Of a stretch of DNA of 64,000 nt, positions 49,935-57,936 are shown one piece after another. Origin of the DNA: Planctomycetota bacterium (lineage in GTDB: Bacteria > Planctomycetota > UBA8742 > UBA2392). The position numbers were made by a program, and so were the translations under genes. Location: assembly GCA_020638635.1 (NCBI GenBank), contig JACKIE010000001.1, positions 1 through 64,000 of the forward strand, in the 5' to 3' direction. The notes beneath the pieces were generated by a model. The model was not told where the DNA came from. It searched no databases and saw only the letters and a list, made by a program, of their open reading frames with translations. How positions within the stretch are numbered: position 1 is the stretch's first letter; the number at the start of each line of letters is the position of its first letter.

Positions 49935-51172
49935 CGCTGCACCTCTGGCAGGGCTACGGCATCGAGCTCGAGTACATGATCGTGGACCGCAAGTCGCTGG
50001 CCGTGCGGCCGATCGCCGACGAGCTGCTCAAATCCGTCACCGGCGACTACACCGCTGACTACGAACACGGCCCGGCCGCGTGGTCCAACGAGCTGGTGCT
50101 GCACGTGGTCGAACTCAAGACCAACGGCCCGGCGCCCGAGCTCGAGACACTGCCGGAGATGTTCCAGGCCGAGGTGGCCGACGTGAACCGGCGGCTGGAA
50201 GCCCACGACGCCTGCCTGCTGCCCGGGGGCATGCACCCCTTCTTCGACCCGATGACCGAGACGAAGATCTGGCCCCACGAGTACAACGCCGTTTACGAGA
50301 CCTACAACCGCATCTTCGATTGCCGCGGCCACGGCTGGTCGAATCTGCAATCCACACACATCAACCTGCCCTTTGCCGATGATGAAGAATTCGGCCGCCT
50401 GCACGCGGCCGTGCGCTACCTGCTGCCGATCCTGCCGGGGTTGGCGGCGAGCTCGCCGGTAGCCGACGGCAAGCTGGCGCCGGCGCTGGACTATCGCCTG
50501 GTGCAGTACGCGCAGAACAGCGCGCGCATCCCCAGCGCGACGGGCAAGGTGATCCCTGAGAACTGGTACACCAAGGACGATTACTACCGCGAGATCCTGC
50601 ACAAGATCTGGGCCGACACCGCACCCCACGACCCGGAAGGCAACCTGGAGGGCGAGTATGCCAACGCCCGCGGCGCCATTGCGCGTTTCGACCGCATGGC
50701 CGTGGAGATCCGCGTGCTCGACATCCAGGAGTGCCCACAGGCCGATATCGCCATCGCGGCCGCCATAAAGGCCGCGCTGCAGGCCGTATCCGAGGAACGC
50801 TGGCTGACGCTGGAACAGTTGCAGGCCGTGGCCGTGGACCCGCTGTCCGAGCTGTTCAAGCGCGTGTGCGTGACCGGCGAAGATACCGTGATCCATGATC
50901 GCGACTACCTGCGCGGCCTGGGTGTGGACGCCGAGAGCGCAACGGTCGGCGAGGTATGGGACAGCCTGATCGAAAGCGCCATGCCCGCCGGCGGCAAGGC
51001 GCGCAAACGCTGGCGCGGAACGCTCGCGCACATCCGCGGCAAGGGCACGCTGGCCACCCGCATCCGCCGCGCGGCCGGCACGGACCCGACGCGCGAAAGG
51101 CTGCAGGCGATCTACTTCGAGCTCGCGCGCTGCCTGCGCGAAGGGGAACTGTTTGACCCCGCCGCGATTTGA
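49931..51172 (+). CDS. GCS2-family carboxylate-amine ligase (glutamate-cysteine ligase type 2-like)
   Basis: 413 residues from a GTG at 49931 overlapping the ligase stop. GCS2 hallmarks: YGIELEYMIVDRKSLAVRP at the N-terminus, VVELKTNGPAPELETLPEM, GGMHPFFDP, GHGWSNLQSTHINLPFAD and AVEIRVLDIQECPQADIAI. These enzymes use ATP to form a gamma-glutamyl or similar amide. Classical gamma-glutamylcysteine synthesis is possible, but the operon partners argue for a dedicated peptide or amide product. The 3' end overlaps the next gene by 20 bases. Confidence 0.92.
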   Translation: MTLHLWQGYGIELEYMIVDRKSLAVRPIADELLKSVTGDYTADYEHGPAAWSNELVLHVVELKTNGPAPELETLPEMFQAEVADVNRRLEAHDACLLPGGMHPFFDPMTETKIWPHEYNAVYETYNRIFDCRGHGWSNLQSTHINLPFADDEEFGRLHAAVRYLLPILPGLAASSPVADGKLAPALDYRLVQYAQNSARIPSATGKVIPENWYTKDDYYREILHKIWADTAPHDPEGNLEGEYANARGAIARFDRMAVEIRVLDIQECPQADIAIAAAIKAALQAVSEERWLTLEQLQAVAVDPLSELFKRVCVTGEDTVIHDRDYLRGLGVDAESATVGEVWDSLIESAMPAGGKARKRWRGTLAHIRGKGTLATRIRRAAGTDPTRERLQAIYFELARCLREGELFDPAAI

Positions 51173-51845
51173 CGCCCTGCTGGTCACCTGCGAGCACGCC
51201 AGCAACGCGGTAGCACGCCATGCAGCCGCGTTCCGTGCCGACCCGGCCGTGCTGCACACCCACCGCGCCTGGGACCCGGGTGCCGCGCTGCTCGCGCGCG
51301 AGTTGGCGGCGGCGTGCGACGCGCCGCTGCACGAAGGCAAGTTCACCCGGCTGTTGATCGACCTGAACAGGCGCGAGAATTCGAAGGCCGCGTTCTCCGC
51401 CTTCACGCCTGACGCCGCACGCGAGTCGCTGCTCGAGTTTCACCGTGACTGGCGCGCGGCCGTGCTGGCCGATGCGCAGCGGCTGGCAAAACACGGGAGG
51501 CTGCTGCACGTGTCCTGCCACAGCTTCACACCTGAGCTGCATGGCGAAGTGCGCAACGCGGAGATCGGCCTGCTTTATGACCCGCGCCGCGCGCTGGAAA
51601 AGCGCACGGCCGACGCCTGGCATGCAGCGCTGCGCGAAGCCTTGCCCGCCATGCGCGTGCGCCGCAACTACCCGTACAAGGGCATCAGCGACGGCGTGAC
51701 CGGCTGGCTGCGCCGTGAGTTGCCGCCGACGCGCTACGCGGGTTTCGAGCTGGAGCTGAACCAGAGCTTCGCGGTCAAGCCCGCCCGCGAGTGGAACGCT
51801 GCCCGACAAGTCATCATCCGCGTGGTGCGGGCAAGCCTGACGTAG
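51153..51845 (+). CDS. N-formylglutamate amidohydrolase-like protein
   Basis: 230 residues. The start is probably TTG at 51153, behind an AGGGGA site and inside the previous gene. Family blocks: LLVTCEHASNAVARHAA, HRAWDPGAALLARELA, LLIDLNRRENSKAAF, LLHVSCHSFTPELHG and NYPYKGISDGVTGWLRRELP. HutG-type members cleave N-formylglutamate; here, with two amide-forming ligases, the enzyme may remove an acyl group or process a glutamyl peptide. No histidine-degradation genes are nearby. Confidence 0.9.
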   Translation: MTPPRFDALLVTCEHASNAVARHAAAFRADPAVLHTHRAWDPGAALLARELAAACDAPLHEGKFTRLLIDLNRRENSKAAFSAFTPDAARESLLEFHRDWRAAVLADAQRLAKHGRLLHVSCHSFTPELHGEVRNAEIGLLYDPRRALEKRTADAWHAALREALPAMRVRRNYPYKGISDGVTGWLRRELPPTRYAGFELELNQSFAVKPAREWNAARQVIIRVVRASLT

Positions 51846-51914
51846 CGTGGCCGTCCCGGCCACGGGATAAGGTTCGGCCTCCGAAAAACACGGCGTTTCG
51901 CGTATCAGGCAGTG

Positions 51915-51944
51915 TTAGCATTCGGGTGCAAAGTCACCTAGTAT
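51915..51944 (+). promoter_or_regulatory. Possible promoter of the large exported-protein gene
   Basis: TTAGCA (51915-51920), 18 bases, TAGTAT (51939-51944), 24 bases before the start codon at 51968, with a GGGAGGG site between. Confidence 0.4.
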
Positions 51945-51967
51945 GGTCGCCCCGAACGGGAGGGTAT

Positions 51968-54421
51968 ATGCGCGTCGCAATCGCAACGTTCCTTCTGCTG
52001 ATACTGGCTGCACCGGCCTTTGCGCAGGAAGAAGAAAAACCGGTAGACCTGGCCGTGGCGTTCCCCAACACCACGATGGTCTACCTGCGCGCGGATACCA
52101 ACGACTACTTCGACGCCCTCAACCCCGAGGAGATGTTCGCCGGCCTGGAAAGCGACCTGAAGCTGCCCAGCCTGGGCGAAATTGCCCGTGAAAGACTTGA
52201 GCTCGAGCTCAGCGACGAAGAGATCGTTGAGCTCACCCGCGGTGTGCGCGTCACGGCTGCCGGGCTGCTAGACGTCGGCGTCAGCGGCCCCAAGTTCGAG
52301 ATCGTGATCGAGCACCAGCACCTGGGCGCGCTGGCGCGCGCTCTGAAGAAGGCCCATGCCGACGGCATGGTCACGGTTCCCGACGTGGAGGATTATGACG
52401 GAACGCCGATCTACGAGTTGGAACTGCCACTCCCGCCGTCAACGCCGCGCGACGATTTCAGCATGGACCTCAACCCTCTCAGCAGCTGGTTGAGCAACGA
52501 GAGCTTCTGGGTGGCGATTCTCGACAACCGCTACCTGCTGATCGCGACCAGCGACAACGCGGTGAAGGACGCCATCGATTACCTCAGCTATCCCGACGAT
52601 CCCTTCGACACCCTGCTCGGCAATGCACGATACAAGGAGGCGATCGCCGACTTCGAGAAGCCGCAGGCGGTGTTCTTCGTGAACGTGCAGTCCGTGATCA
52701 ACACGGTCGAGCGCCTGGCCGGCGATAAGGGCAGCTCCGGTCCGCTGCAGGAAATCCTCCAGTACTGGATCGGCACGAACAACCAACAGGTGCAGTTCTT
52801 CTTCGGCCTGCTGCAGTATGAGCAGTTCAAGAGCTTCGCCGCGGGCTTCTGGCTTGATGAAGAGGCCTTGACGTTGCGCATGGACGCTAACCTGGTGTTC
52901 CACAACGCGCCCGGCTGGTTCGAGACCGTTCGCGTCGAGCCCAAGCCCATGCCGCTAACCGAGTTCATTCCCGCCGACGCCATGTTCGCGCTGACTGACT
53001 GCGTGGACGACGCGAACGGCATGTATGCCCGCGCCCGTGAGTTCTTCTTCGCGCGCGCCAAGGCCGCCGGCCAGCAGTCGCTGGTGGATGGCTGGCTGTC
53101 GGTTGAAAAGTCCCTCCAGGACGAAGACGCGTCGCTGGACCAGGCGTTGCGTCACCTCGGCATCGGGCAGGCACTGGTGGTACTGCCGCGAGAGAAGATC
53201 AACGAGTACGAGTTCATGCCAGTCGAGATCGGCGGAATCCTGGGCCTCAAGAACGTCAGGCAGGCCGAGGATTTTTTCTACAACAGGATGCTCCGCTCCG
53301 CGCTCGGTGAGCCGTTCCGCACCATGGAAGGTGAAATCACGCCCATCCTCTGCCTGAACGGCGTCGAGATCCACCATGACGACGCGGGCCAGGCGGCATT
53401 CGCTTTCATGGACGGCGAAGGCGAAACCGGCGTGCTCGTGATCGGGACTCTGGAGGCCGTCAAGCGCATCGTGGGTGCGCGCACCTCGGCCTCCGGCCTT
53501 GTTTCGTTGCAGTCGTGGCAGGCGGCCAAGGGCATGCTGTGGGAAAAAGGCAGCGCGCACATGTACCTGAACTTCGGCTCCTTGCTGCGCACTTCAGGAG
53601 ACGCCTCACGCTTCACCCGGATGTGGGGCTGGGATGAACCGGAAGACAACTTCGACCGCGACGACACTGAGAAAGACGACGACCCCATTCCCTTCCTCTC
53701 CGACTTCTTCCGGAACACCATCGTGGTCGGAAGCGCCCGCAGCAGCGACAACGGGGTAAGCGTACGCCTGGCCGTAGCCGGCTGGCCCGACCGCAACAAG
53801 ATGCGCAGCATGGGCCTGCACTATCGCGACGTCGGCCGAAACCAGCAGGTGCGCGACGACTTCGTGCGGGTGCGTGACGCCGCCCGCGCCCACCTTGCCA
53901 TCAAGAGCAAACCGGCTTCCGAGGTGAAGCAACTCATCGAGACCGGCCTTCTCACGCGCGAGGACTGGGGCATCGACCCCTACGGCGCCGACGCCGAGGA
54001 CGGTACAGCCCGCTTTTACGCGCTGGCGACGGTCCCTGGGGACGTGGACATCCGCCAGGCCGTCCTGTGCGCCTACCAGCGCGAACCAGGCCTGCGCGGC
54101 AACCACCTGGCGGTTCTCTGGAACAGCCACATCGTCGAGTTGACGCCCGAAGGTCTCAAGAAGGCCCTTGAACTGGCGGCCGGCGGTCAGCCCCTGCCGG
54201 CTGACGGGCCCTGGTACAGGGAGACGCTCAAGCCCCTGCACACCAGCGGGGATCCGCGCGGCAGGCGGGCGACCGAGCCTTGGGAAGATGACACTAAGGT
54301 CGATGTCATCATCATTGACGACGACGGCAACGAGGTCAGCGTGAAGGTCGAGGAAGACCAGTTGCTGACCGGCGCCGAGGCAATCGCGCGCGCGGGAGAC
54401 AAGGCAGCAGAATCCGACTGA
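51968..54421 (+). CDS. Large exported protein, DUF3352-like (paralogue 1)
   Basis: 817 residues from the ATG at 51968 (GGGAGGG site), opening a signal peptide (VAIATFLLLILAAPAFAQ). The start of the mature part (VDLAVAFPNTTMVYLRADTN) and repeated motifs around GFWLDEEALTLRMDANLVF resemble DUF3352-type proteins that monitor or bind in the periplasm; role unknown. It ends in an acidic tail with a VDVIIIDDDGNEVSVKVEED strand. It shares layout and C-terminal blocks (the KALELAAGGQPLPAD segment) with the next gene, so the two arose by duplication. Confidence 0.8.
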   Translation: MRVAIATFLLLILAAPAFAQEEEKPVDLAVAFPNTTMVYLRADTNDYFDALNPEEMFAGLESDLKLPSLGEIARERLELELSDEEIVELTRGVRVTAAGLLDVGVSGPKFEIVIEHQHLGALARALKKAHADGMVTVPDVEDYDGTPIYELELPLPPSTPRDDFSMDLNPLSSWLSNESFWVAILDNRYLLIATSDNAVKDAIDYLSYPDDPFDTLLGNARYKEAIADFEKPQAVFFVNVQSVINTVERLAGDKGSSGPLQEILQYWIGTNNQQVQFFFGLLQYEQFKSFAAGFWLDEEALTLRMDANLVFHNAPGWFETVRVEPKPMPLTEFIPADAMFALTDCVDDANGMYARAREFFFARAKAAGQQSLVDGWLSVEKSLQDEDASLDQALRHLGIGQALVVLPREKINEYEFMPVEIGGILGLKNVRQAEDFFYNRMLRSALGEPFRTMEGEITPILCLNGVEIHHDDAGQAAFAFMDGEGETGVLVIGTLEAVKRIVGARTSASGLVSLQSWQAAKGMLWEKGSAHMYLNFGSLLRTSGDASRFTRMWGWDEPEDNFDRDDTEKDDDPIPFLSDFFRNTIVVGSARSSDNGVSVRLAVAGWPDRNKMRSMGLHYRDVGRNQQVRDDFVRVRDAARAHLAIKSKPASEVKQLIETGLLTREDWGIDPYGADAEDGTARFYALATVPGDVDIRQAVLCAYQREPGLRGNHLAVLWNSHIVELTPEGLKKALELAAGGQPLPADGPWYRETLKPLHTSGDPRGRRATEPWEDDTKVDVIIIDDDGNEVSVKVEEDQLLTGAEAIARAGDKAAESD

Positions 54422-54461
54422 TCCGATCCGCAACGCAGACAGACCAAACATGGAGACTGGC

Positions 54462-57044
54462 ATGACACGAACCCGACTCTTCCTATTCGCAACCATCGTT
54501 GCCTGCGCTTCCGCGCTGACCGCACAGCAAGCGCCCGGCCCGGGTGACCTCGCGCCGCGCAACGGCACCATCGCCTACATGGTCAGCGACCGTCCCGACG
54601 CCCTTTACCGCCTGTTCGGGCGCGACGACAAGGGCGGCTGGAAGCTGCGCAGCTTCGCGGAAAGCATGATGCGCAAGCAACACGAACAGAACCCGGACTC
54701 GGAGGAAGCGGAGCGCGACCAGGCGGTTTTCGACTACGTGTTTGGCAGCTACGAGGCCGTGCAGCGCGTGGAAATAGCACTCGTGGACGTGACCCTCGAC
54801 GGTCCCAAGTACCTGGTGTGGCTGTACACGCGCAAGGGCGAAACGATCAATCCCCAGCCCGCGTTCCTGAAGGACTTCCTGGCGGAAACCAAAGACTACA
54901 AGGGCATCAAGTACTTCCTGTACCGCGCGCCCCAGGAAGAGCCGCCCGTTGACCCGGACGGCGAGAGGCCCCGAAACGCGCTCGGCGACAACATGTACGG
55001 CATGGATCGCTACTATATCGCCAGCACGCCGAACGGGCTGATGATCTCCAACTTCGAGTCCACCATCCGCGACGCCATCGACCGCCTCTCCAGCGGCGAC
55101 TACAGCGAGTCGCTCTCCGGGCGTGAAGAGTTCGCGGAGTGGACGAAAGTGCGCAAACCGCATGACCTCTCGGTGTTCGTGATCGGGCGCGAGATCCAGA
55201 ACGCCATCGAGCGCGTGCTGCCCAGCGAGGAGCAGGCGGGCGTGGACGCGGAGGGCATCTACAACGAAGTGGACAAATGGCTTCAGTTCCGTGAATACAA
55301 GTACGTCGTGTTCGACCTGGATTACGATGACGCCGCCCGCGGAATCACGGTGGCCGCCTCGTTCAAGACTCGACGTCAGACCCGGTTGCTCGAAAAGCTG
55401 GCAATCGAGCCCGCTGAGTTCAAGTTGCTCCGGTACGTCCCCCAGAGCGCCATGCTCACGGCGGGAGTCCAGCTCGGTGACGCCGGGACCACCTTCAACA
55501 ACCTGAAAGAGCTTGGCTACGACATCGAGAAGTGGGCCAACGAAATCCAGCAAGGACTGCGCAACGGCAACCGCCCTCCCGACATGCCGCCCGATGAAAC
55601 GCCGCCCGAAGAAGGCATGGAGCCGCGCAGCGTGCTGCCCGGCGATCTGCTCAAGTCGCTGCAGGAACTGGGCGAAGAGGGTGAGGCCGAGCCGGAGCAG
55701 CAATCCGAGATCGACCGCGCCCTCCAACAGCTCGAGAAGATGCTGTCAGAGTACGGCACCAGCACCGATGAGGTCCTTTCCGTCCTCGGCAGTGAGGTGA
55801 TTGTCTTCGTCTCGCCGAACATCGAGCGCGCACGCGCCCATGGCCGTTCGGGCATGGACGTGCTGATGAACACCGGTGATGTCGGCATTGCTATTGGGCT
55901 CAAGGACGTGGCCAAGGCCAAGGCGCTGCTCGCCGCGGCGCGCGAGAAGGACCCGGAAGGTGCTTTCCGCGGTATGACGGAAGTGGGCTACCAGGGAACG
56001 ACGTTCCAGATCAGCGGCGAGAATCCCTACGGCTACGCTTTCACGGAAGACGCGCTGCTGATCGTGGTTTCGGCGGGAGTGATCGAGGAAGACGCAACCC
56101 AGCCAGTGATAGCGGGCCTGAAGGCGATGGTGGACGCCTCGACCCGCACGGTCACCGGCAACGCGAGCTTCGTGAAGAACGGCTCGAAGTTCATCGAGTT
56201 CGACTTCGGCGGGGCATCGCGCATCACCAACCAGCTGAGCGAAGACCTGTCTCGGCGACTTGACCGCTACGCCGAGCCGCCACTGGAGAAGGACCCCACC
56301 AGCTTCATGACCGACCTGACGTTCGCCCTGCGGCTCAAGGAGTACAAGGATGGCGTCGAGCTCGCGATCCGGGTTGCCGGCCTGCCGGATTTTGGCCAGT
56401 TCCTGGACGGCGAGGCCTCGGTGTTCGGCGGCGGCGGCGCTAAGCGCAACGCCTACAACTACTCGGAAGACAACCTGCGTACGCTGTCGAGCGCTCTGCA
56501 CACCCGCGCCGACAACGACCATCCCATCGACTTCGAGGCGATGCTCAGCGCTGGTGAGATCCGCAAGGGCGCCCTGCAGGTTCCCTTCGACGCGCGCTGG
56601 AAGGGCGGGATCGACAAGCTGGGATGGACCACACTCGACCAGGTCGTGCGAGACAGCGAAGGCAACCTGCCCGAATGGGTGAACAAGGATGCAGCCGACG
56701 TGATCGAGGCCAATGAAAAGGAGGGCTTCCGCTCCATCGTGCTGGCCAAGGGCGACCTTGCGACATGGCTGACAGCGTACCAGGCCGGATTCATCGTGGC
56801 TTACCAGGAGCAAGCCGACACACTGGGCGGCCACGTGGTGCTGTACGCCGACGGCCAGATCGGCTGGTTGGCTGCCGACGCGCTGAAGCAGGCCCTCGAG
56901 CTCAACGCAAAGGGAGAGCCCGTACCCGCGGAGGATAACTGGAAGGACGAGGGCTACCGCGAGGAATCCGGCAGACCCAAGGGAACCGGCCCCCGCATCA
57001 AGGAAGACGATCCCTGGTTCCCGGGCCCGAAGGACGACAAGTAG
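54462..57044 (+). CDS. Large exported protein, DUF3352-like (paralogue 2)
   Basis: 860 residues. The ATG at 54462 is preferred to one 12 bases earlier because a GGAG lies at the right distance and a signal peptide follows (RLFLFATIVACASALTAQQ). Blocks match paralogue 1 in order: the opening GTIAYMVSDRPDALYRLF, DRYYIASTPNGLMISNFEST, and near the end KQALELNAKGEPVPAEDNW. A Pro/Glu-rich insert (MPPDETPPEEGMEPRS) lies mid-protein. Only 40 bases separate it from paralogue 1, so they are likely one transcript. Function unknown. Confidence 0.8.
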   Translation: MTRTRLFLFATIVACASALTAQQAPGPGDLAPRNGTIAYMVSDRPDALYRLFGRDDKGGWKLRSFAESMMRKQHEQNPDSEEAERDQAVFDYVFGSYEAVQRVEIALVDVTLDGPKYLVWLYTRKGETINPQPAFLKDFLAETKDYKGIKYFLYRAPQEEPPVDPDGERPRNALGDNMYGMDRYYIASTPNGLMISNFESTIRDAIDRLSSGDYSESLSGREEFAEWTKVRKPHDLSVFVIGREIQNAIERVLPSEEQAGVDAEGIYNEVDKWLQFREYKYVVFDLDYDDAARGITVAASFKTRRQTRLLEKLAIEPAEFKLLRYVPQSAMLTAGVQLGDAGTTFNNLKELGYDIEKWANEIQQGLRNGNRPPDMPPDETPPEEGMEPRSVLPGDLLKSLQELGEEGEAEPEQQSEIDRALQQLEKMLSEYGTSTDEVLSVLGSEVIVFVSPNIERARAHGRSGMDVLMNTGDVGIAIGLKDVAKAKALLAAAREKDPEGAFRGMTEVGYQGTTFQISGENPYGYAFTEDALLIVVSAGVIEEDATQPVIAGLKAMVDASTRTVTGNASFVKNGSKFIEFDFGGASRITNQLSEDLSRRLDRYAEPPLEKDPTSFMTDLTFALRLKEYKDGVELAIRVAGLPDFGQFLDGEASVFGGGGAKRNAYNYSEDNLRTLSSALHTRADNDHPIDFEAMLSAGEIRKGALQVPFDARWKGGIDKLGWTTLDQVVRDSEGNLPEWVNKDAADVIEANEKEGFRSIVLAKGDLATWLTAYQAGFIVAYQEQADTLGGHVVLYADGQIGWLAADALKQALELNAKGEPVPAEDNWKDEGYREESGRPKGTGPRIKEDDPWFPGPKDDK

Positions 57045-57092
57045 GGTTGATGCCTGCAAAGCCCGCGGCGGCCGGTGTGGCGCTCAAACGTG

Positions 57093-57124
57093 AACGGGGG
57101 TGACGGCAACGTCACCCCCGTTTG
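57093..57124 (+). terminator. Intrinsic terminator after the DUF3352-like pair
   Basis: AACGGGGGTGACG (57093-57105) and CGTCACCCCCGTT (57110-57122) form a perfect 13-bp stem with a GCAA loop between convergent genes; the T-tract is short. Confidence 0.7.
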
Positions 57125-57142
57125 CAGTTGGATCAGTGCGGC

Positions 57143-57625
57143 TTACAGCACGACCTTGGCCTGGATCTCGTTGCGCTTGAAGTAGCCGATCTCGCTGGCG
57201 GGCACGCCTTCGCTCAGCAGCTCGTTCACCATGCGCTCCGCGCGGTCGCGCGACTTGAACGCCTGGCTGTGCATAGCGCCGTCGTGGCTGCGATACACTA
57301 CCAGGTGGTTGCTGAAGTCACGCATCACGATCTTGTCGCGGTCCAGGTCGCGACGGCCGCGCAGCTGCGTCTTGCGGCGGCGGTCGCCACGGCTCTTCTT
57401 TACGCGCGCGGGCGGCTCAATTTGCCCGGCTTCTTCCTCCAGGCCGAACAGCTCCTGCCACACGCGGTCGAAGCTGCCCTTGCCGAAGGCGTCGCGCAGC
57501 TGGCGCACGTGCACGAAGCTGAGTCCTTTGCCGTAAGTCTCACGCACCTTGCGCGAAAGTTCCAGCTGGTTGATTTCGGGATTGGCCGTGAACTGCTCGG
57601 CCACAAAGCTCTTCTTGTCAGTCAT
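57143..57625 (-). CDS. Small basic protein, unknown function
   Basis: 160 residues from the ATG at 57625, with a GGGAGGAA site upstream; the frame is open further but lacks a better start. Residues 1-65 look like a winged-helix or helical DNA-binding unit (NPEINQLELSRKVRETYGKG). A strongly basic hinge (RVKKSRGDRRRKTQLRGRRD) leads to a small alpha/beta C-domain (VVYRSHDGAMHSQAFKSRDR). Nucleic-acid binding is plausible from charge but unproven. Confidence 0.72.
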   Translation of the reverse strand: MTDKKSFVAEQFTANPEINQLELSRKVRETYGKGLSFVHVRQLRDAFGKGSFDRVWQELFGLEEEAGQIEPPARVKKSRGDRRRKTQLRGRRDLDRDKIVMRDFSNHLVVYRSHDGAMHSQAFKSRDRAERMVNELLSEGVPASEIGYFKRNEIQAKVVL

Positions 57626-57936
57626 TCGGGTTCCTCCCGGCGAGCATCCGCCGTGTCGGGTAACGCGCCACAGGCCCGGCGCGCAAAGGTTTCCGTAACG
57701 CCCCAGCGGGGCCCAAGACAGTTCGACACGCGGCAAGGCGGCGCTGCAGAGAAACTTATCGGCCGCAGGTGCAAAGCGCTGTTCGCCCTGAACGCACTTG
57801 AAATAGAGGCTGAAGCGTGCTTGCCTAATTCATTCAGGAATTATGCACACGTTGACGACAGGGACGGGTAACATCTTCCCCCTGACTCAGCGACAGAAGA
57901 CGAGACGCAAGGCCGGTTTACAAAAGGGGTTAACAC
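57626..57936. other. Spacer between divergent genes, no gene seen
   Basis: Contains the upstream regions of the basic-protein gene (leftward) and of the radical-SAM gene (rightward). A TTGACG at 57852-57857 lacks a fitting -10. I see no repeat or RNA structure of note. Confidence 0.5.
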
